Assembly: GCA_963576565.1 (NCBI GenBank)
Contig: OY755042.1
Coordinates: forward strand, 95,412,185-95,476,184
Length of the DNA stretch: 64,000 nucleotides
Direction of reading: 5' to 3'
Source of the DNA: Aspidapion aeneum
Taxonomy: Eukaryota; Arthropoda; Insecta; Coleoptera; Brentidae
Of this stretch, positions 23,740 to 35,190 are shown in pieces (the stretch's first letter is position 1; every line of letters begins with the position of its first letter). The position numbers were made by a program, and so were the translations under genes. The notes beneath the pieces are model-generated. The model saw nothing but the letters and a program-made list of their open reading frames with translations, was not told the origin of the DNA and did no database searches.

Positions 23740-24230
23740 TGTTTGAGTAAAAAATTATAATAAGCGACGTTAAACACAGTTCCAGATTTAATACATATCG
23801 GTTCATAAATGCAGTAGCGCACCCAGGAATTTGTCATGTGTTTTTATTCATAAAATATGTGGACCCGAGGCCCTTACCCTGGGTGCTCTCTTGATAAAAT
23901 GTAAAATTTCTCCATTTCAGATTCGCCTTGATATTCTTTTTAGGTTTGAGTCAAAAATCTTCATTATCAGCTGTATACACCCCAAATTTCCAATTTTGAT
24001 ACATATAGGTTCATAAATAGAAAACTCTACCTTTTTGGATCTGCCATGTAATTTTTTTAAAGTTTGAGTTCATAATTATAATCAGCGAGTTTCGTTTAGT
24101 TATTAGTAAATAAGTTTTTTTTAAATTTAATTAACACTCCAAAATTCTAAATTTCATACTCATCGGTTCATAAATAGGATACTTCGTCATTTTGGATCCG
24201 CCATTTTGATTAATAATTACTTTTCTCTTA
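23740..24230 (+). repeat. Degenerate tandem repeat, about three units
   Basis: Units share 'ttaagtttgag..a.aatta', 'ccaaatttc', 'atacatat.ggttcataaat' and 'tttggatc.gccat'. The 'ggttcataaat' phrase occurs near 23801, 24007 and 24163. The first unit is stretched by a ~100-bp insert that contains 'gtagcgcacccagg' and 'accctgggtgctc'. Non-coding, highly diverged. Confidence 0.6.
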
Positions 24231-24534
24231 TTTTAATACCAAATATTGTTACGTAACCTAATTCTCTATTTTTGGTCAAAAATTAGGTCCGGGGGCCCAT
24301 TGTGCAGCGCTATGAGTTGGACAGCAATTAAAAATTAGCTGTGCTTTAAAAAGAGATGCAAATGATTATGTTCCAAACTTACAATTTATGTCGGGGCGCA
24401 AATTTAAAGCTACGTCACGAGTCAGCGCCTAATTAAATTTGTCTTTGATAAGCTTGTCGCGTCTCTATTTCCCTAAACTTTGTCATACATACAGGGTTTT
24501 AAATTATGTCATACATACAGGGTCCCTAGGCTTG

Positions 24535-25195
24535 ACATGAAACTTTTTTCTCATTTAACCAAAATTGTATCTCTCACCGTAACCGAAATCCCCATGTAGT
24601 TTCTTTTATCTGGGACACTCTGTATAATTAATTTTTGTACAACTAGGACAAATGTGAAATAAACTTTAATGTTTCTGAATTTGAGCTTAATGTTGCCAAC
24701 GAAATAGGCTATGTATACGATTTAAAGGGGATTTTATGGGAAATAGCTGCGAGGCGATTAAGACTATACTGCAAGAACAACGCAGGCAACAAAAGCTCAG
24801 AGGAAAACGAAGAAAATGGCTGTCAGAGATTAGAAGAATTTTATTTCCCCCTTGTTGCCGACTCGACATCGGCAACGATACCAGTGTTGTTTTTCGGGGG
24901 GATTAAACGAGCTAATCCTATATAAAACTTACGATGTGTTAAAAAGGGGAAAACCATTGCCAGAGGCAGCGTTGAAATTAAAACCGTTTTTAAAGAGAAA
25001 ACAATTTAGAAATTGAATTGCTGGCGTTTCGAATGTCAGTGGCGCAAATAAGGGGGGCTGAATGGAATGGGAAAAGTTGGACCGAAAATATTTTTTCGAT
25101 AAAATATGCAGATGCACAGCCCCTTTAAATTAACAAGACTCACCCTATTTTGAAATGCAACAGTACCGAAGCCTGACATTTTTAGTATTTTCTTG
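24535..25195 (+). repeat. Duplicated segment, copy 1
   Basis: Nearly identical to 26400-27030. It starts inside a decayed rosa-like terminus ('ctgggacactctgtata') and continues through unique sequence with 'caagaacaacgcaggcaac' and 'cttgttgccgactcg'. In this copy a 56-codon frame beginning at the ATG near 24736 is open (arginine- and lysine-rich). In copy 2 one extra A breaks it. No family is recognised. Confidence 0.85.
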
Positions 25196-25990
25196 CGGCT
25201 TATGACTTTACCAAGAGACAGAATCGCCTTTCCCTGTTGCTACTTTTGAATCGTATACACTATTCACGCATAAGCGTTTTCGTTTAATTTTAAGTTTTTG
25301 CCTATTTTTGTTTCCTTCCCGCGCATTTCCTTCATACCCGCAACTTTCTAAATATATTTGAGCACATTAAACGCAATTGCGCAGGATCAAAAGACTTCCA
25401 ACATGTCCGCTTTCTAAAAAAGACATAATTTTCCATTCTTCCTTATCTTCAACAAAAGTGACAACATTTTCCGATGTTTTAAACTAGAGCTAGTGAATAA
25501 CTAGTGCTACCTTCACTCAGCTTGGTAATGGTGATGCTGTGAGCAGGGCCCTGCAGAAAAGAAGCAGGAAAATCGACTTTGTAACGGCCCTAGAAATAAG
25601 CAGTTGTAGATTTCCTTAAACGGACCTATGGCATAACTTTCACCCTTCCGTTCCGATCAATGTTACGCAGTTAATTCCTTACGTACAGTACATACACACA
25701 TATACCTACATATAAAAATATGCTAATAAAGTGAATTTTCTATAAAGAACTTAAATTTAGTAAAATCATGTATATAGGACTTACGATGCAGTAAGATGCA
25801 ATAATTCAAATTTTGTTGTTTATAAGTATGTGGGGCAGCTTTGTTTGTCATTGTAAAATGGCTTTAAAACCATAATTAAGTATTTTTGTTATCTTCGTTC
25901 TACCCTGAAAACGATTTTCCCTATAAGACCGAAACTGCATCGTACACAGGAAACAATATCCGACACTATGAAAACTAAAGCCGAATGTAC
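25196..25990. other. Intergenic, nothing recognised
   Basis: Contains the 'ccttcccgcgc' phrase shared with 19990. No coding sequence seen. Confidence 0.4.
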
Positions 25991-26482
25991 ACAATTAACA
26001 ATAACCAGACCACGATTTTGGTATTGTAGCAGGGTAGTAACGTCTGTAGGTCTGACAACAAACACAATAACGACATTTGTTTCACAGCCAACTAAGCGAA
26101 AAGCTGAGTGTTTTTAATAAATTCACATTTTTATGATGCAACAGCCTTCTTATACATGGTAAGAAAGCTATTTTTTAGCTTTGTTTAATGACATAAATCA
26201 AATATGGTGGCCATAAGAAATAACAAAGTTACATGTTTTCAAAAATACTAAAAGGTTTAAAAAAAATCATCATTCGATTAGTCGTAGCCGTTGTTATAAA
26301 ACTCCCAAATTTTATAAAACTATTTTTGTTTTTGATTGATAGTTTAAGAACCCCTGTAGATATTTTTAATTTCAATACATCTGATTGGGCTTAACATAAC
26401 GAAACTTTTTTAACATTTAACCAATGTATGTCTCAAAGTAACTGAAATCCCCATGTAGTTTCTTTTATCTGGGACACTCTGT
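25990..26482. mobile_element. rosa-like mariner, one terminal arm only
   Basis: The stretch matches the right arm of 8839-10421 in order: 'acaacaaacacaataacgac', 'cacagccaactaagcga', 'ataagaaataacaaagtta', 'aacccctgtagatatt', 'gaaatccccatgtagtt', 'ctgggacactctgta'. The transposase and the other arm are absent. Confidence 0.8.
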
Positions 26483-27030
26483 ATAATTAATTTTTGTACA
26501 AATAGGAAAATGTGAAATAAACTTTAATGTTTCTGAATTTGAGCTTAATGTTGCCAACGAAATAGGCTATGTATACGATTTAAAAGGGATTTTATGGGAA
26601 ATAGCTGCGAGGCGATTAAGACTATACTGCAAGAACAACGCAGGCAACAAAAGCTCAGAGGAAAACGAAAGAAAATGGCTGTCAGAGATTAGAAGAATTT
26701 TATTTCCCCCTTGTTGCCGACTCGGCATCGGCAACGATACCAGTGTTGTTTTTCGGGGGGATTAAACGAGCTAATCCTATGTAAAACTTACAATGTGTTA
26801 AAAAGGGGAAAATCATCGCCATCGCCAGAGGCAGCATTGAAATTAAAACCGTTTTTAAAGAGAAAACAATTTAGAAATTGAACTGCTGACTTTTCGAATG
26901 TCAGTGGCGCAACCAAGGAGGGCTAAGCGGAATGGGAAAACTTGGTGCAAAATATTTTTTTTTGGTAAAATATGCAGATGCATTGAATTGCAACGGTGTC
27001 GGAGGTTGACATTTCTATTATTTTCTTGTC
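26400..27030 (+). repeat. Duplicated segment, copy 2
   Basis: Second copy of 24535-25195, about 1.86 kb downstream, same orientation, a few substitutions and small indels ('catcgccatcgcc' added near 26818). The copy includes the end of the rosa-like arm, so the duplicated unit and the mariner terminus moved together. Confidence 0.85.
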
Positions 27031-27249
27031 AGCCCTTTTTTTTTTTGGGCAAACAATCAGTGGCGGCTGATGACGTTATAAATTGGAGGGGCAGAAATTT
27101 ATATTGCATGGAAAAGGAGATAAAAAAACTTACCTAAACAATTTTATTTTAGCATTTTACAAACAAGCAGCTACTTAGTGTAGTTTTTAGTTTATTTGTT
27201 TATAGATAAAGTCTATTCGCCCTTCTCCTACATGCGCAAAGTGAGCACA

Positions 27250-27313
27250 CCATGATTAGTCTGAAACTGGTGCTAATCCGAGCGGATTAGCACCAGTTTC
27301 GGACTAATCATGG
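27250..27313. repeat. 64-bp near-perfect palindrome
   Basis: Arms of 31 bp (27250-27280 and 27283-27313) with one mismatch and a 2-nt centre ('ag'). Core wording 'gaaactggtgctaatccg' / 'cggattagcaccagtttc'. The loop is too small for normal MITE structure; it may be a subterminal hairpin of the surrounding hAT-like element. Confidence 0.95.
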
Positions 27314-27482
27314 CCCTGTAGAGCAACTTCAAAAATCCCACAGAATTTTAAACAGTCTATTAACCTACTAAGTATATGTCTATTTTTTACCACATTTTCA
27401 TTATGTTTGGTAATGTTTTGCCTATAGGCACTATTCAATTGGCACCTAATATCAGTCTTGCCTAGCATAGAAAATTCTGTGG

Positions 27483-27851
27483 TTATTTAAAAGGGTAGCA
27501 CTTACTTTGTGTCGTTAACTTTTCACTAAAGTGCTTGATATCACACATCCCCTTTGCCACCCACGCAGGATCACTTCGTGGATTGTTCATAATAAGACAA
27601 ATAAAGCAAACAAAAACATTTCTTTTTTCACAACCGCACAACCAGTTTTCAGCATCGTATAATTTTTTATTATTTGCACTAATATGTTGGTTAATTTTTA
27701 GGATTTTTGGGTCCGGTCTATGCGGCCTTAAAAATTTTATTTGTAATCGAAGTTCATATGTCAACGTATTTAAATTTGCACAGTTTTCGACGGTATTTAT
27801 TTTTATTTTGAAAACAAACAAAAACAAAAACAATGGACACGCGACCGACAA
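27483..27851 (-). pseudogene. TTF-type zinc finger of a hAT-like transposase
   Basis: The 122-residue minus-strand frame has the TTF-type zinc finger layout known from ZMYM1-like and hAT transposases: 'FLRPHRPDPKI' then 'WLCGCEKRNVFVCFICLI' (Cys residues in a WLxGC...FCF.CL pattern), then 'SDPAWVAKGMCDIKHFSEKL', which matches the 'W...G..DLkhl..ki' tail. Such domains bind DNA ends at the N terminus of the enzyme. The frame ends soon after the finger and no catalytic RNase H-like domain is found in the window, so only the N-terminal part survives. The start codon is uncertain. Confidence 0.65.
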
Positions 27852-28240
27852 GGCATTTAACTACTGACCATGACGTACCCCAAATCAAAACAAACTCATA
27901 CGTCTTCACTAAGGATAGAACCGGCAACTCGTAGGAAGGGCAACAAACGGTTTGGCACGATGATTATGGCAGGCGTCAACTAAAACAAACATTCCTCCCG
28001 CCCCTGCGCGAGAACAGCCTATGTGTGCTGCCGGCTTGTACTTATTTACACTAAAAAAGTTTAACCAGTTAACCACAAACTAAAAAAAAGAACTAAACAT
28101 GTCGTAAGGAAAGATTTAACTTTTTTTAAATAAATCAATTAAAAATACTTTTTTTAAATAAATCAATTAAAAATACTGGTTTTTGTCTAGTTTTGGGAGG
28201 GCACTGCCCCGTTGCCCTCCCTGTAGCAGCCGCCGCAATG

Positions 28241-29072
28241 GTAATACAAGTGCATTAAAAATTATTGGAAATTTTTGGAATATTTGCTCGAATGTATTTT
28301 AAGTTAAAATAGTGCCTTTTTTGTACAAAATGCAAAAGAGCAAAAGTTGTCTAAAATTACCAATTCATTTGAAATGCAAAAGTAGTATTTTATTAGAGAA
28401 TTTCATGAATTACATTTTAAAATCCTTCAAAGCATAACTGTTTAGGTGGCCTTAAAATTTCAAAAGAATAATTAGATAGGTAACAGTCAAGTGGGCTGGT
28501 GATCCATGCATTTCTTTTGCCATTAGGGACATGGTTGCTATTGTCGTTTTCATTCATTACGGTTTAGCAATTCAACCAAAAATTTTTTTCTCGTTTTGTG
28601 CGATTTTGTCGCGGACTGTCTTCCTCAAAAATATTGCGATTCGGTAAAGCTACAATGGAAAAAATCGACAATAATATAGAAGAACTGACAACAAGTAATA
28701 CAAAAAGGTCCAAAGCATCTATATGGAAAAAATTTCAGAACCTTATGAGATAAAAAAGGGCATGAATTGAACCAAATACTACGAAGGAGAAGCCTTATCT
28801 CATTTTGGTCCATTGGGAAGCCGTGGTGAAAACAATGTGTCTGGAGCAGGCGGAAGTGGAGCAATAGTTCATTACAGCAACTGTGTATTAAATTGCAATA
28901 ATTTTAATAGGTAGGGAACTACGTATTTTTTATTATAAACTTTTTTATTACAAAAATTTCCCATTTATTAAGTATAATACACCGTGTGAGAACTTTAATT
29001 GCATTAAAACATGTTGTGACTACTTTTAAAATTTTCCATGTCATTTTCATGATAATAAAAAGCCTTTGTCTA
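28241..29072. other. Intergenic, nothing recognised
   Basis: AT-rich; the minus-strand frame at 28625-28864 has no domain. The tandem 'aaataaatcaattaaaaata' pair lies just upstream at 28115-28180. Confidence 0.4.
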
Positions 29073-29576
29073 CAGGGTGTTTCCTAATTGAATGTCAGTA
29101 TTTATGAGGGTGATTTTTGGGCCCATTTTAAGAAAAAAACTTTATATGAACATATGTCCTAAACGTCTTACCTTTTGAGATAAAGGGTGGTCATATTAGC
29201 AATATTGTTATGATCATGCAGAGAAACGGTTTTTATTTCTTTAAACGAAAAAATCAAGTGATCAACTTTGGTTAGAAATGATTGGGGATTTCAAAAATAA
29301 TTTTTATTTCAGGAAAAATGAGTAGCGTGCCATCAATATCTGCCAAAATAGGCAGGTCAAATTACGTACGAACGCCACTGATGGAAATTAAAAAAAAAGT
29401 GATACATTAAAAAATGCCTCTTGATTCATAGTACATGTATGACAAATTTTATTAAAATATCTGTAAATTCCACCCTGTATCACAAAAGGTAAGACGTTTA
29501 GGACATATGTTCATATGAAGTTTTTTTTCTAAAAATCACCCCCATAAATATTGACATTCAATTAGGAAACACCCTG
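29073..29576. mobile_element. Tc1/mariner-type MITE with ~120-bp TIRs and TA duplication
   Basis: Left 'cagggtgtttcctaattgaa' and right inverted 'caattaggaaacaccctg', TA at 29071-29072 and 29577-29578. The match continues inward through 'aaaatcacccccataaat' and 'cctaaacgtcttaccttttg'. The 265-bp middle is non-coding. A decayed end of the same type is near 61721. Confidence 0.9.
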
Positions 29577-29864
29577 TATATAAATTTCTTGATCAACAAA
29601 TTCGTTTTCTTCCAGGCATTTGTTTTTCCTGTGTTTTATCAAGTAGGTAATTCCGTCGCTATGTTTTTTATTTAGAGAATTTTTTGTAGTTTTAAACCAT
29701 GCTTCACAATCGTACTTTTTCGTTCTAGCGTATTTTACAAATCAGCTGGAACTGTTAAAATATGTCATAAATATCAAAATCGATATAAATCCCTTTCTTG
29801 AGGTGAGCTTTATAAAATGAAAACGCTAAGAAATCTCCGAGGATGCCTCAGAAAAGGCCTGTCT

Positions 29865-30665
29865 CAAGGCTCGACTATAAAATCCACTCTTAGGGTACGG
29901 ACATTCCGAAGATACATGGATGAGCGCGGTGAAGGTCGCGGTTGCGATCTATGTTTACATCGAAGCCGAGCCGAACATGCCGAACATGCTTTCATTTCAG
30001 TCAAGCTTTCGGGTTTCAGTGTTCTTTGAGGTTTCAGAAGAGGTAATTCGGAAAAAATTGCTAAGTTTTGTTATTAAATATTTAACGATGTATAGAAGCA
30101 AGCTCGAAAGCAAGAGAAGTGAAGTTAGTGATTCTATGTCTGCAGATGAATAGTGGTGGACTATGTGTATTTCTTTAAATCGCAAATTTAGTGCTCATCC
30201 TATAAACCAAAAAGGGTAATGTCTGGGGGATTACCATTACTTGTTTAAAGAGCTTCGAGATAATTCTGACAGATTCCATAACTATTTGAGAAAGAGTCTA
30301 GATACCTAACCCAAAGCCTTTACACATCGAGAAACCACAAAGAACTAAAAAATAAATATGTGCCACGTTCTGTACTCACTGGAGAATGTGACGTGATTGC
30401 AGAGTACAAATAAACGTGTAAGTTTACCTCGCGGCCACAGCTCGATCGCCATATAAAATTAACTATTTTGTTCTGCAATCGACATCGCTGTAAACCTTGA
30501 TAATATGCGGCAAGGGTGAATGGGTGAAGCATCTTTGTATGTGTGCAGTCATTAGAAAATAAAGGTTTGTTTTGACACCGATGTAGCGCTCGCGACCTCC
30601 ACCGCGCTCATCCATGTATCTTCGGTATGTCTGTGCCCTTAGATACGCCGAGTGGGCCTTATTAT
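29865..30665. mobile_element. Inverted-repeat element with ~80-bp arms
   Basis: Left arm 'ccgaagatacatggatgagc' then 'gcggtgaaggtcgcg' (29906-29940), right arm the complement, 'cgcgacctccaccgc' then 'gctcatccatgtatcttcgg' (30592-30627), extending to 'tagggtac'/'gtgcccttag'. The short frames on each arm are the same repeat read from both sides and are not genes. Superfamily unknown. Confidence 0.7.
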
Positions 30666-32231
30666 ACCTCTCAGCCACCTTATAGTTCGTTAAATTAGAA
30701 GCGATTTTTAATGTTTAGTGAAGTTGGTCTGTAATGGATGTTAAAATGCCGCCGGGCCAATCCGACCCTGGCTCCGTTATGAGTTTATATTAAAGTTTAA
30801 TTGCAAATTGCACTACCTACTCGTAATAATTTTCACTCAGTTCGTGCCAATACGAGATTTCAAATTAAACCTTCCACAACGGCTGATAAACTTCATTCAA
30901 AAGAGAAGTTTACGTACTTGCTTTCGGTAATGTTAAGAGAAGAACTTTCAAACTATTCAAAATTTATCAGTGCTATCATCAACCACACATGTCATTAACT
31001 AAAATAGGTTATTAATTCTAAGGACTCATGGCTTGCTATAAAGCCAGGCACCAGGCAGTATTATGTGTTTGCTCTTCTCGGATATTAGTTACAAGCAGTA
31101 TCTGTAAGGTGACATACGTCCGTGCAAAATGAAAATATCAGGCCTGCTTCTTTTTGTGCGGCTTTGTATTTACCTAATTTTTATCTTTCACAAACACGTT
31201 TTGTATTCAAAATGCTGTCCTTTTTTAAAATAAAATTTTCAATAACCAATTCATTGAACTTTGGAGTTTCTTGAATCATTTTTTGCGAGGGCACTAATAC
31301 TATCAGAATTAGAAACTTCCGCCATTCCCGTAACTACGAAATTTTCGAAATCAAAACAAACCGCCCGACCGAATACGTCAAGTTGTCTAAGCGCACTAAT
31401 TTAAAGTGCACGCGAGGTGTTGTAACAGGCAGCACTAACGCATGACGCGGGGGTGCGGGAGGCATCGAGACTAATTTCTGCATAAAAGAACAACCGAATT
31501 CTAGGTATTATTAGATTTGAAGTAACTATATATAGAGATCATAGCGCATCCGCCACGGATCCTGGTTTGAACACGAATACAAACACAAACATACCGGGTA
31601 TTAATTTCTAGATAGTATTCAAGTCTTAAGTGAATTCTTTTTGGGGTTTATTGATACTTTATAATGAAATTATTAATTAAATTAAAGAATGATCAATATT
31701 TAATATTTTTTAAGTAAAATTTGGGAATGCACGGGCACTTATGGAGGAACCGCCACTGCCCAAGAGACTTTCGTTTTTAATGATTAAAGGTTTTTCAAGG
31801 TGTTTTTTTGAATTGGTTTTTATGCAAACTCAGACTTTTCGGTCCAAGAGACATTTTCTCTTTTTTCCCATCAAATTTTTTTAAAAGGGGTTTTCTAAAT
31901 GACCGGCTTTGTCCGGCTTTTTTATGCAAAATCAGAGTTTTTTAGCTCTAACGTGCTCCTCTACGCTAAACAAATATGAAAATAAGTGGTTTTTCAATTT
32001 GCTTGTCATTGACATTTAGGTTTTTTAAATTTAATTCTAATAAAAGACAAATTCTCTGCAGTGTATTATTCTAAAATAAGATAATGGATTTACAAGAAAA
32101 GGGTGTTGATGAATTCCATAAACTCTACCTTTTGGAGAGTTCATAAATACAGCGATGAGTTCATCAATGACAATATTCAAGTTCTTAAACTAATCAGTGC
32201 AATTCGCTGATATCCATCGGTTTCGTAAATT
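30666..32231. other. Mostly unassigned; hAT-type terminus at 31755
   Basis: A hAT-like end 'ggaaccgccactg' lies at 31755-31767. The GC-richer 31375-31490 ('gcacgcgaggtg', 'gacgcgggggtgcgggagg') could be its subterminal part. The frame at 30801-30998 has no domain. No host gene recognised. Confidence 0.35.
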
Positions 32232-33280
32232 CAAGGCCAACAAAAAAATACTGGCCACGACCCTGAAAAAGCTAGCTGTTGTTGTGACCTGAATTTTTCG
32301 TTGGGTCTTATGGGGGAATAGAGATTTATTTGTGATATTTTGAAAATGGCACTACAGATTTTCGCGAAATTTCAGTGAAATATTTTCCATCCCGATATTC
32401 CACCAAACTTATGTAAAGATGAAATATGATTAAAAGGCAAAATTCTTCAAGATTTAGCATTCGTTATTTTAAATTCAAATTGCCCGAAATGCACAGCACG
32501 CCAACTGTTATATTTGACATGGATCATCTGTGTTTGTCATGCCATTTGTTTATTTTTTGTCTTGTGAAACTTGTTCGATTTTCTAAAGATTTTTTACAAT
32601 AAAATTTATTTAAAATCCAAAAATACCAGTGTTAATCTTTTTAAAACAAAATTACACTACAATTTTTGTAAACACATCTAAATAAGTTTTAAAAATTGCC
32701 GAATATAAAGAAATAGGAATAGGTGAGCAGATTATTTTCCACGCAGAAACGAACACATTCACTTCTGCCTTAAATTTAATTTTTGTGTGAGCTAATGATT
32801 TAAAAAATATATTTTACAAGAATGTAGTAAAAACAATCTCAAAATCGGCTTTATTTAAAGAAAAAATCAAATATTCATCAATCGTCATTCCAATTTCAAT
32901 ATTTTAAAGACAATGACCATCAAAAAAAAATTCAGCCTTCGCTGTGACGTCAACAATGTTGTAGATCGTGGCCGCAGCCAACGATAAAGACCGGCCATGG
33001 CCCGTTATAAGCAAGTCGGCGGTCACGTGGTCTTCGGAGTTCCAGGATTCTTATTGTGTTGCTTAATATATTATCTGTCTTTACACAATTTAAATAAATT
33101 GACAAAAAATTTTTGTTCTCATATAGGCAAAAACTGAAAAAAATATTTTGCTGATGTATGTGTTTATTATAGATAAAAGAACTGAATCTATAAAATAAAA
33201 AAATATATAAAATTTGCACTCTAATATCTTCAGGTATATTAGGTACATAATACAGTCTTTTAAACTTGGACATAACAAAC

Positions 33281-34596
33281 CTAAGCTTTAAGTTTTTTAA
33301 TTTTTCTTTGAGTGTCATCATCTTTGTCTGTGTTCTTATTCAAAGATTTATTAGCAGACACTAGATCATTAAGCTTTTTAATAAAATTATTTAAAAAAAC
33401 TTTACATGCCCTTAAACTAATTTTTTCAAGATTTGACAATAGTTTTTCTCCACAAAAACACTCGCTAGAGTTATCTAAAGAAAATTTTTTTATATAAAAC
33501 ATTACACAATAATTTATTAAAAAGAAACAAGTGATTTTGTGAATAAGTGAGATGGTTTTCACGTTCAATAAACTGAATGTATTGGTCGTCAATAATTTTG
33601 TGAAAAATTACCCAGCACAAAGCTTAATATATATTTCATCAATGTGTAAGTTAACTACCAACTCATGTATCTTTTAAAAGCTGTATCTTACTTTTTAAAT
33701 AATGCACAGTACCGGAGAGATTACTATCTGTTAGCGATATTTTACAAATCAGTTTTTTAATATTGCGAACCGAACCGAACCGAACCGAACCGAACCGAAC
33801 TGGATGACTGAATAAACAAAGATGAAGCCAACATTAAAGTGTATCCACAATATCTTCGATTCTCAGGTGACCGTTTTAAGAGATCTAATTGTTCAATAAG
33901 AAATGACAATTGAACACATTTTTCACTCTCACTATCGATGTCTATCACTTGATCAATCTTATCTTTTACCACTTCTTTCCCGTTTGCAACTTTCATTTCA
34001 ATAAACTGCATAAGCTCTTCAAGTGTATCGGTGCTGTCCAAAAATAAAACTCCAACTTTTTTTGGCAGTTTGTTTTTTGGTATGGACACATTGTTAACAT
34101 TTACAAAAAATGACAGATTTCCCTCAACAACTAGAGATGCTAACAGTGATGGATTGTTGTTCAAAAATGTCATCAGGCACAGGCAGACTGTGTCACGTTT
34201 TTGGGTAAAAATCCAATTTTCGTTTATTTTAGTATTAGAACAATAAAGTTTTGAAATGTCCTCAATATTTGACTTTCTTGTATTGCAGTTTCCAGTTGTT
34301 ACCTCTCGACATCAGCTAATCGAACAGAAGATACAGGTCGTCTACTTAGGTATTTCGGAACATTTTCAACACTCTCCATTTAAAACACACTTATCAAACC
34401 AAATAACCTGCTCGTTAGGAAAATGTTTGATGCAAAATTGTGGATGTTTTAAGATACTTAAATCATTAGGAATTTTTCGCAACCAAATTTTATGCATTTA
34501 TTTATCCACTGGCAAATTAAAAGTTGACACATATTCGATTTCAGTTTTATAGTTGGACCGACAACCAACAACACTACACGTTTTGATAAAATTCAT
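33281..34596 (-). pseudogene. P-element-like transposase with THAP domain, degraded
   Basis: Minus strand from the ATG near 34596. A THAP zinc-binding domain begins 'CSVVGCRSNY', 'VSTFNLPVDK', is interrupted by one TAA (34495-34497), and continues 'IWLRKIPND' and 'QFCIKHFPNEQVIWF'. This gives the C-x3/4-C ... C-x2-H ligands, the Trp and the Pro of the family. After several stops a second open part (34173-33757) carries a glutamate- and leucine-rich helical stretch and 'SPENRRYCGYTLMLASSLF', similar to the segment before the catalytic domain in P/THAP9 proteins. The catalytic domain is absent; a (CGAAC)7 array sits near the junction. A third open part (33592-33281) is lysine-rich and may be the C terminus. 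The protein cannot be active. Confidence 0.7.
33766..33800. repeat. (CGAAC)7 pentamer microsatellite
   Basis: Seven perfect CGAAC units in the transposase remnant; on the minus strand they read as repeated Val-Arg-Phe-Gly-Ser. A short (GGTTC) array of the complementary pentamer is at 20573-20591. Confidence 0.95.
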
Positions 34597-34849
34597 GCCC
34601 GAATTAAAAAAAAATCGACGTAAACAAACATACCAAAACTGAAAACACACATGTTTTATAATGACAGTTGGCCGGGAGGCGTTCTTTTGTGACCCTCCTA
34701 CGGTCACGTGATATTTCCGTGCCCGGGCCTGTCTTTCTCGTGGGCTGCGATCGTGGCCCGTCCGTTTTGATAGCCCTAGTAAAATTATCTGATGAATTCC
34801 ACCAATCACCCACCAATTGAGGGCATCGATGCTAGCCAACTCTAAGGCT

Positions 34850-35190
34850 AGATCCACATGTATCCGTGATACCAATGAGTATATGACCCATATCGAGTGG
34901 CAACTGGCAAGCTTTGCAACATTGAGGAGTAGATGGCGCTGAAATTAATTCGTCTAGTACGCAATATTCAGGGACTACTGGTACGATTTAGTTGCATGTG
35001 CGAGTTCCGAGGTTCAGGTCTATCATATAAATGCCAATAGATCAAAGTACTTGTCTGAATATTGCGTACAAGACAAATTTATTTTAGCGCCATCTACCAC
35101 TCAATATTGCAAAGCTTGCCAGTTGCCAATCTATATGGGTCATATACTCATTGGTGATACGCATTATGGTGTAGCAAGTATGCCAGGATA
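34850..35190. mobile_element. Foldback MITE with ~120-bp arms
   Basis: Left arm 'gtgataccaatgagtatatg', 'agtggcaactggcaagcttt', 'agtagatggcgct', 'gtacgcaatattca'; right arm carries the complements in reverse order ('tgaatattgcgtac', 'agcgccatctaccact', 'aaagcttgccagttgcca', 'catatactcattggtgat'). The ~80-bp loop is non-coding. The 88-codon frame over it is incidental. Confidence 0.85.

Larger units (their letters stand above)
27058..28240 (-). mobile_element. hAT-like element with TTF-finger coding remnant
   Basis: Left end 'cagtggcggctgatgacg' (27058) and right end inverted 'gtagcagccgccgcaatg' (28240) share the 'ggcggctg' core of hAT-type termini. An 8-bp target duplication is not evident. 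Between them lie the TTF-finger frame (27483-27851), a 64-bp palindrome (27250-27313), a small element with 'cacagaatttt'/'aaaattctgtgg' ends (about 27337-27483) and a short tandem repeat at 28115-28180. A similar terminus, 'ggaaccgccactg', sits at 31755-31767. Confidence 0.55.
32973..34749 (-). mobile_element. THAP-encoding P-like transposon with perfect 8-bp target duplication
   Basis: The element starts 'cgcagccaacgataaagac' and ends with the inverted 'gtctttctcgtgggctgcg'. The 8 bases 'atcgtggc' occur immediately before it (32965-32972) and after it (34750-34757). The related family C copy has a single 'atcgtggc' at this point (47726-47733), giving a proper empty site. THAP-domain coding plus an 8-bp duplication is the P-element superfamily pattern. 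The coding part is on the minus strand and is broken and internally deleted. Confidence 0.85.
32232..34777. mobile_element. Family C element, split by a THAP/P-like element
   Basis: The left end 'caaggccaacaaaaaaatac' (32232) and the right end 'cgttttgatagccct' (34777) match the ends of the uninterrupted copy at 47175-47753. Internal phrases match too ('cgatattccaccaaa', 'caactgttatatttgacatg', 'ttcaatattttaaagacaat', 'gtgacgtcaacaa'). The flanks 'cgtaaatt' and 'agtaaaat' agree at 6 of 8 positions, consistent with a decayed 8-bp duplication. Without the insert (32973-34757 including one duplication) the element would be about 760 bp. Non-coding itself. Confidence 0.85.

Noticed and set aside
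32950..33321. 123-codon minus-strand frame as a separate gene
   Set aside because: It starts inside the 3' end of the THAP element and runs into its terminus. Composition is low complexity and no domain is seen.
33766..33800. CGAAC array as interstitial telomere
   Set aside because: Only seven units, inside a transposase remnant, and the motif is not TTAGG, TCAGG or another telomere repeat I can confirm.
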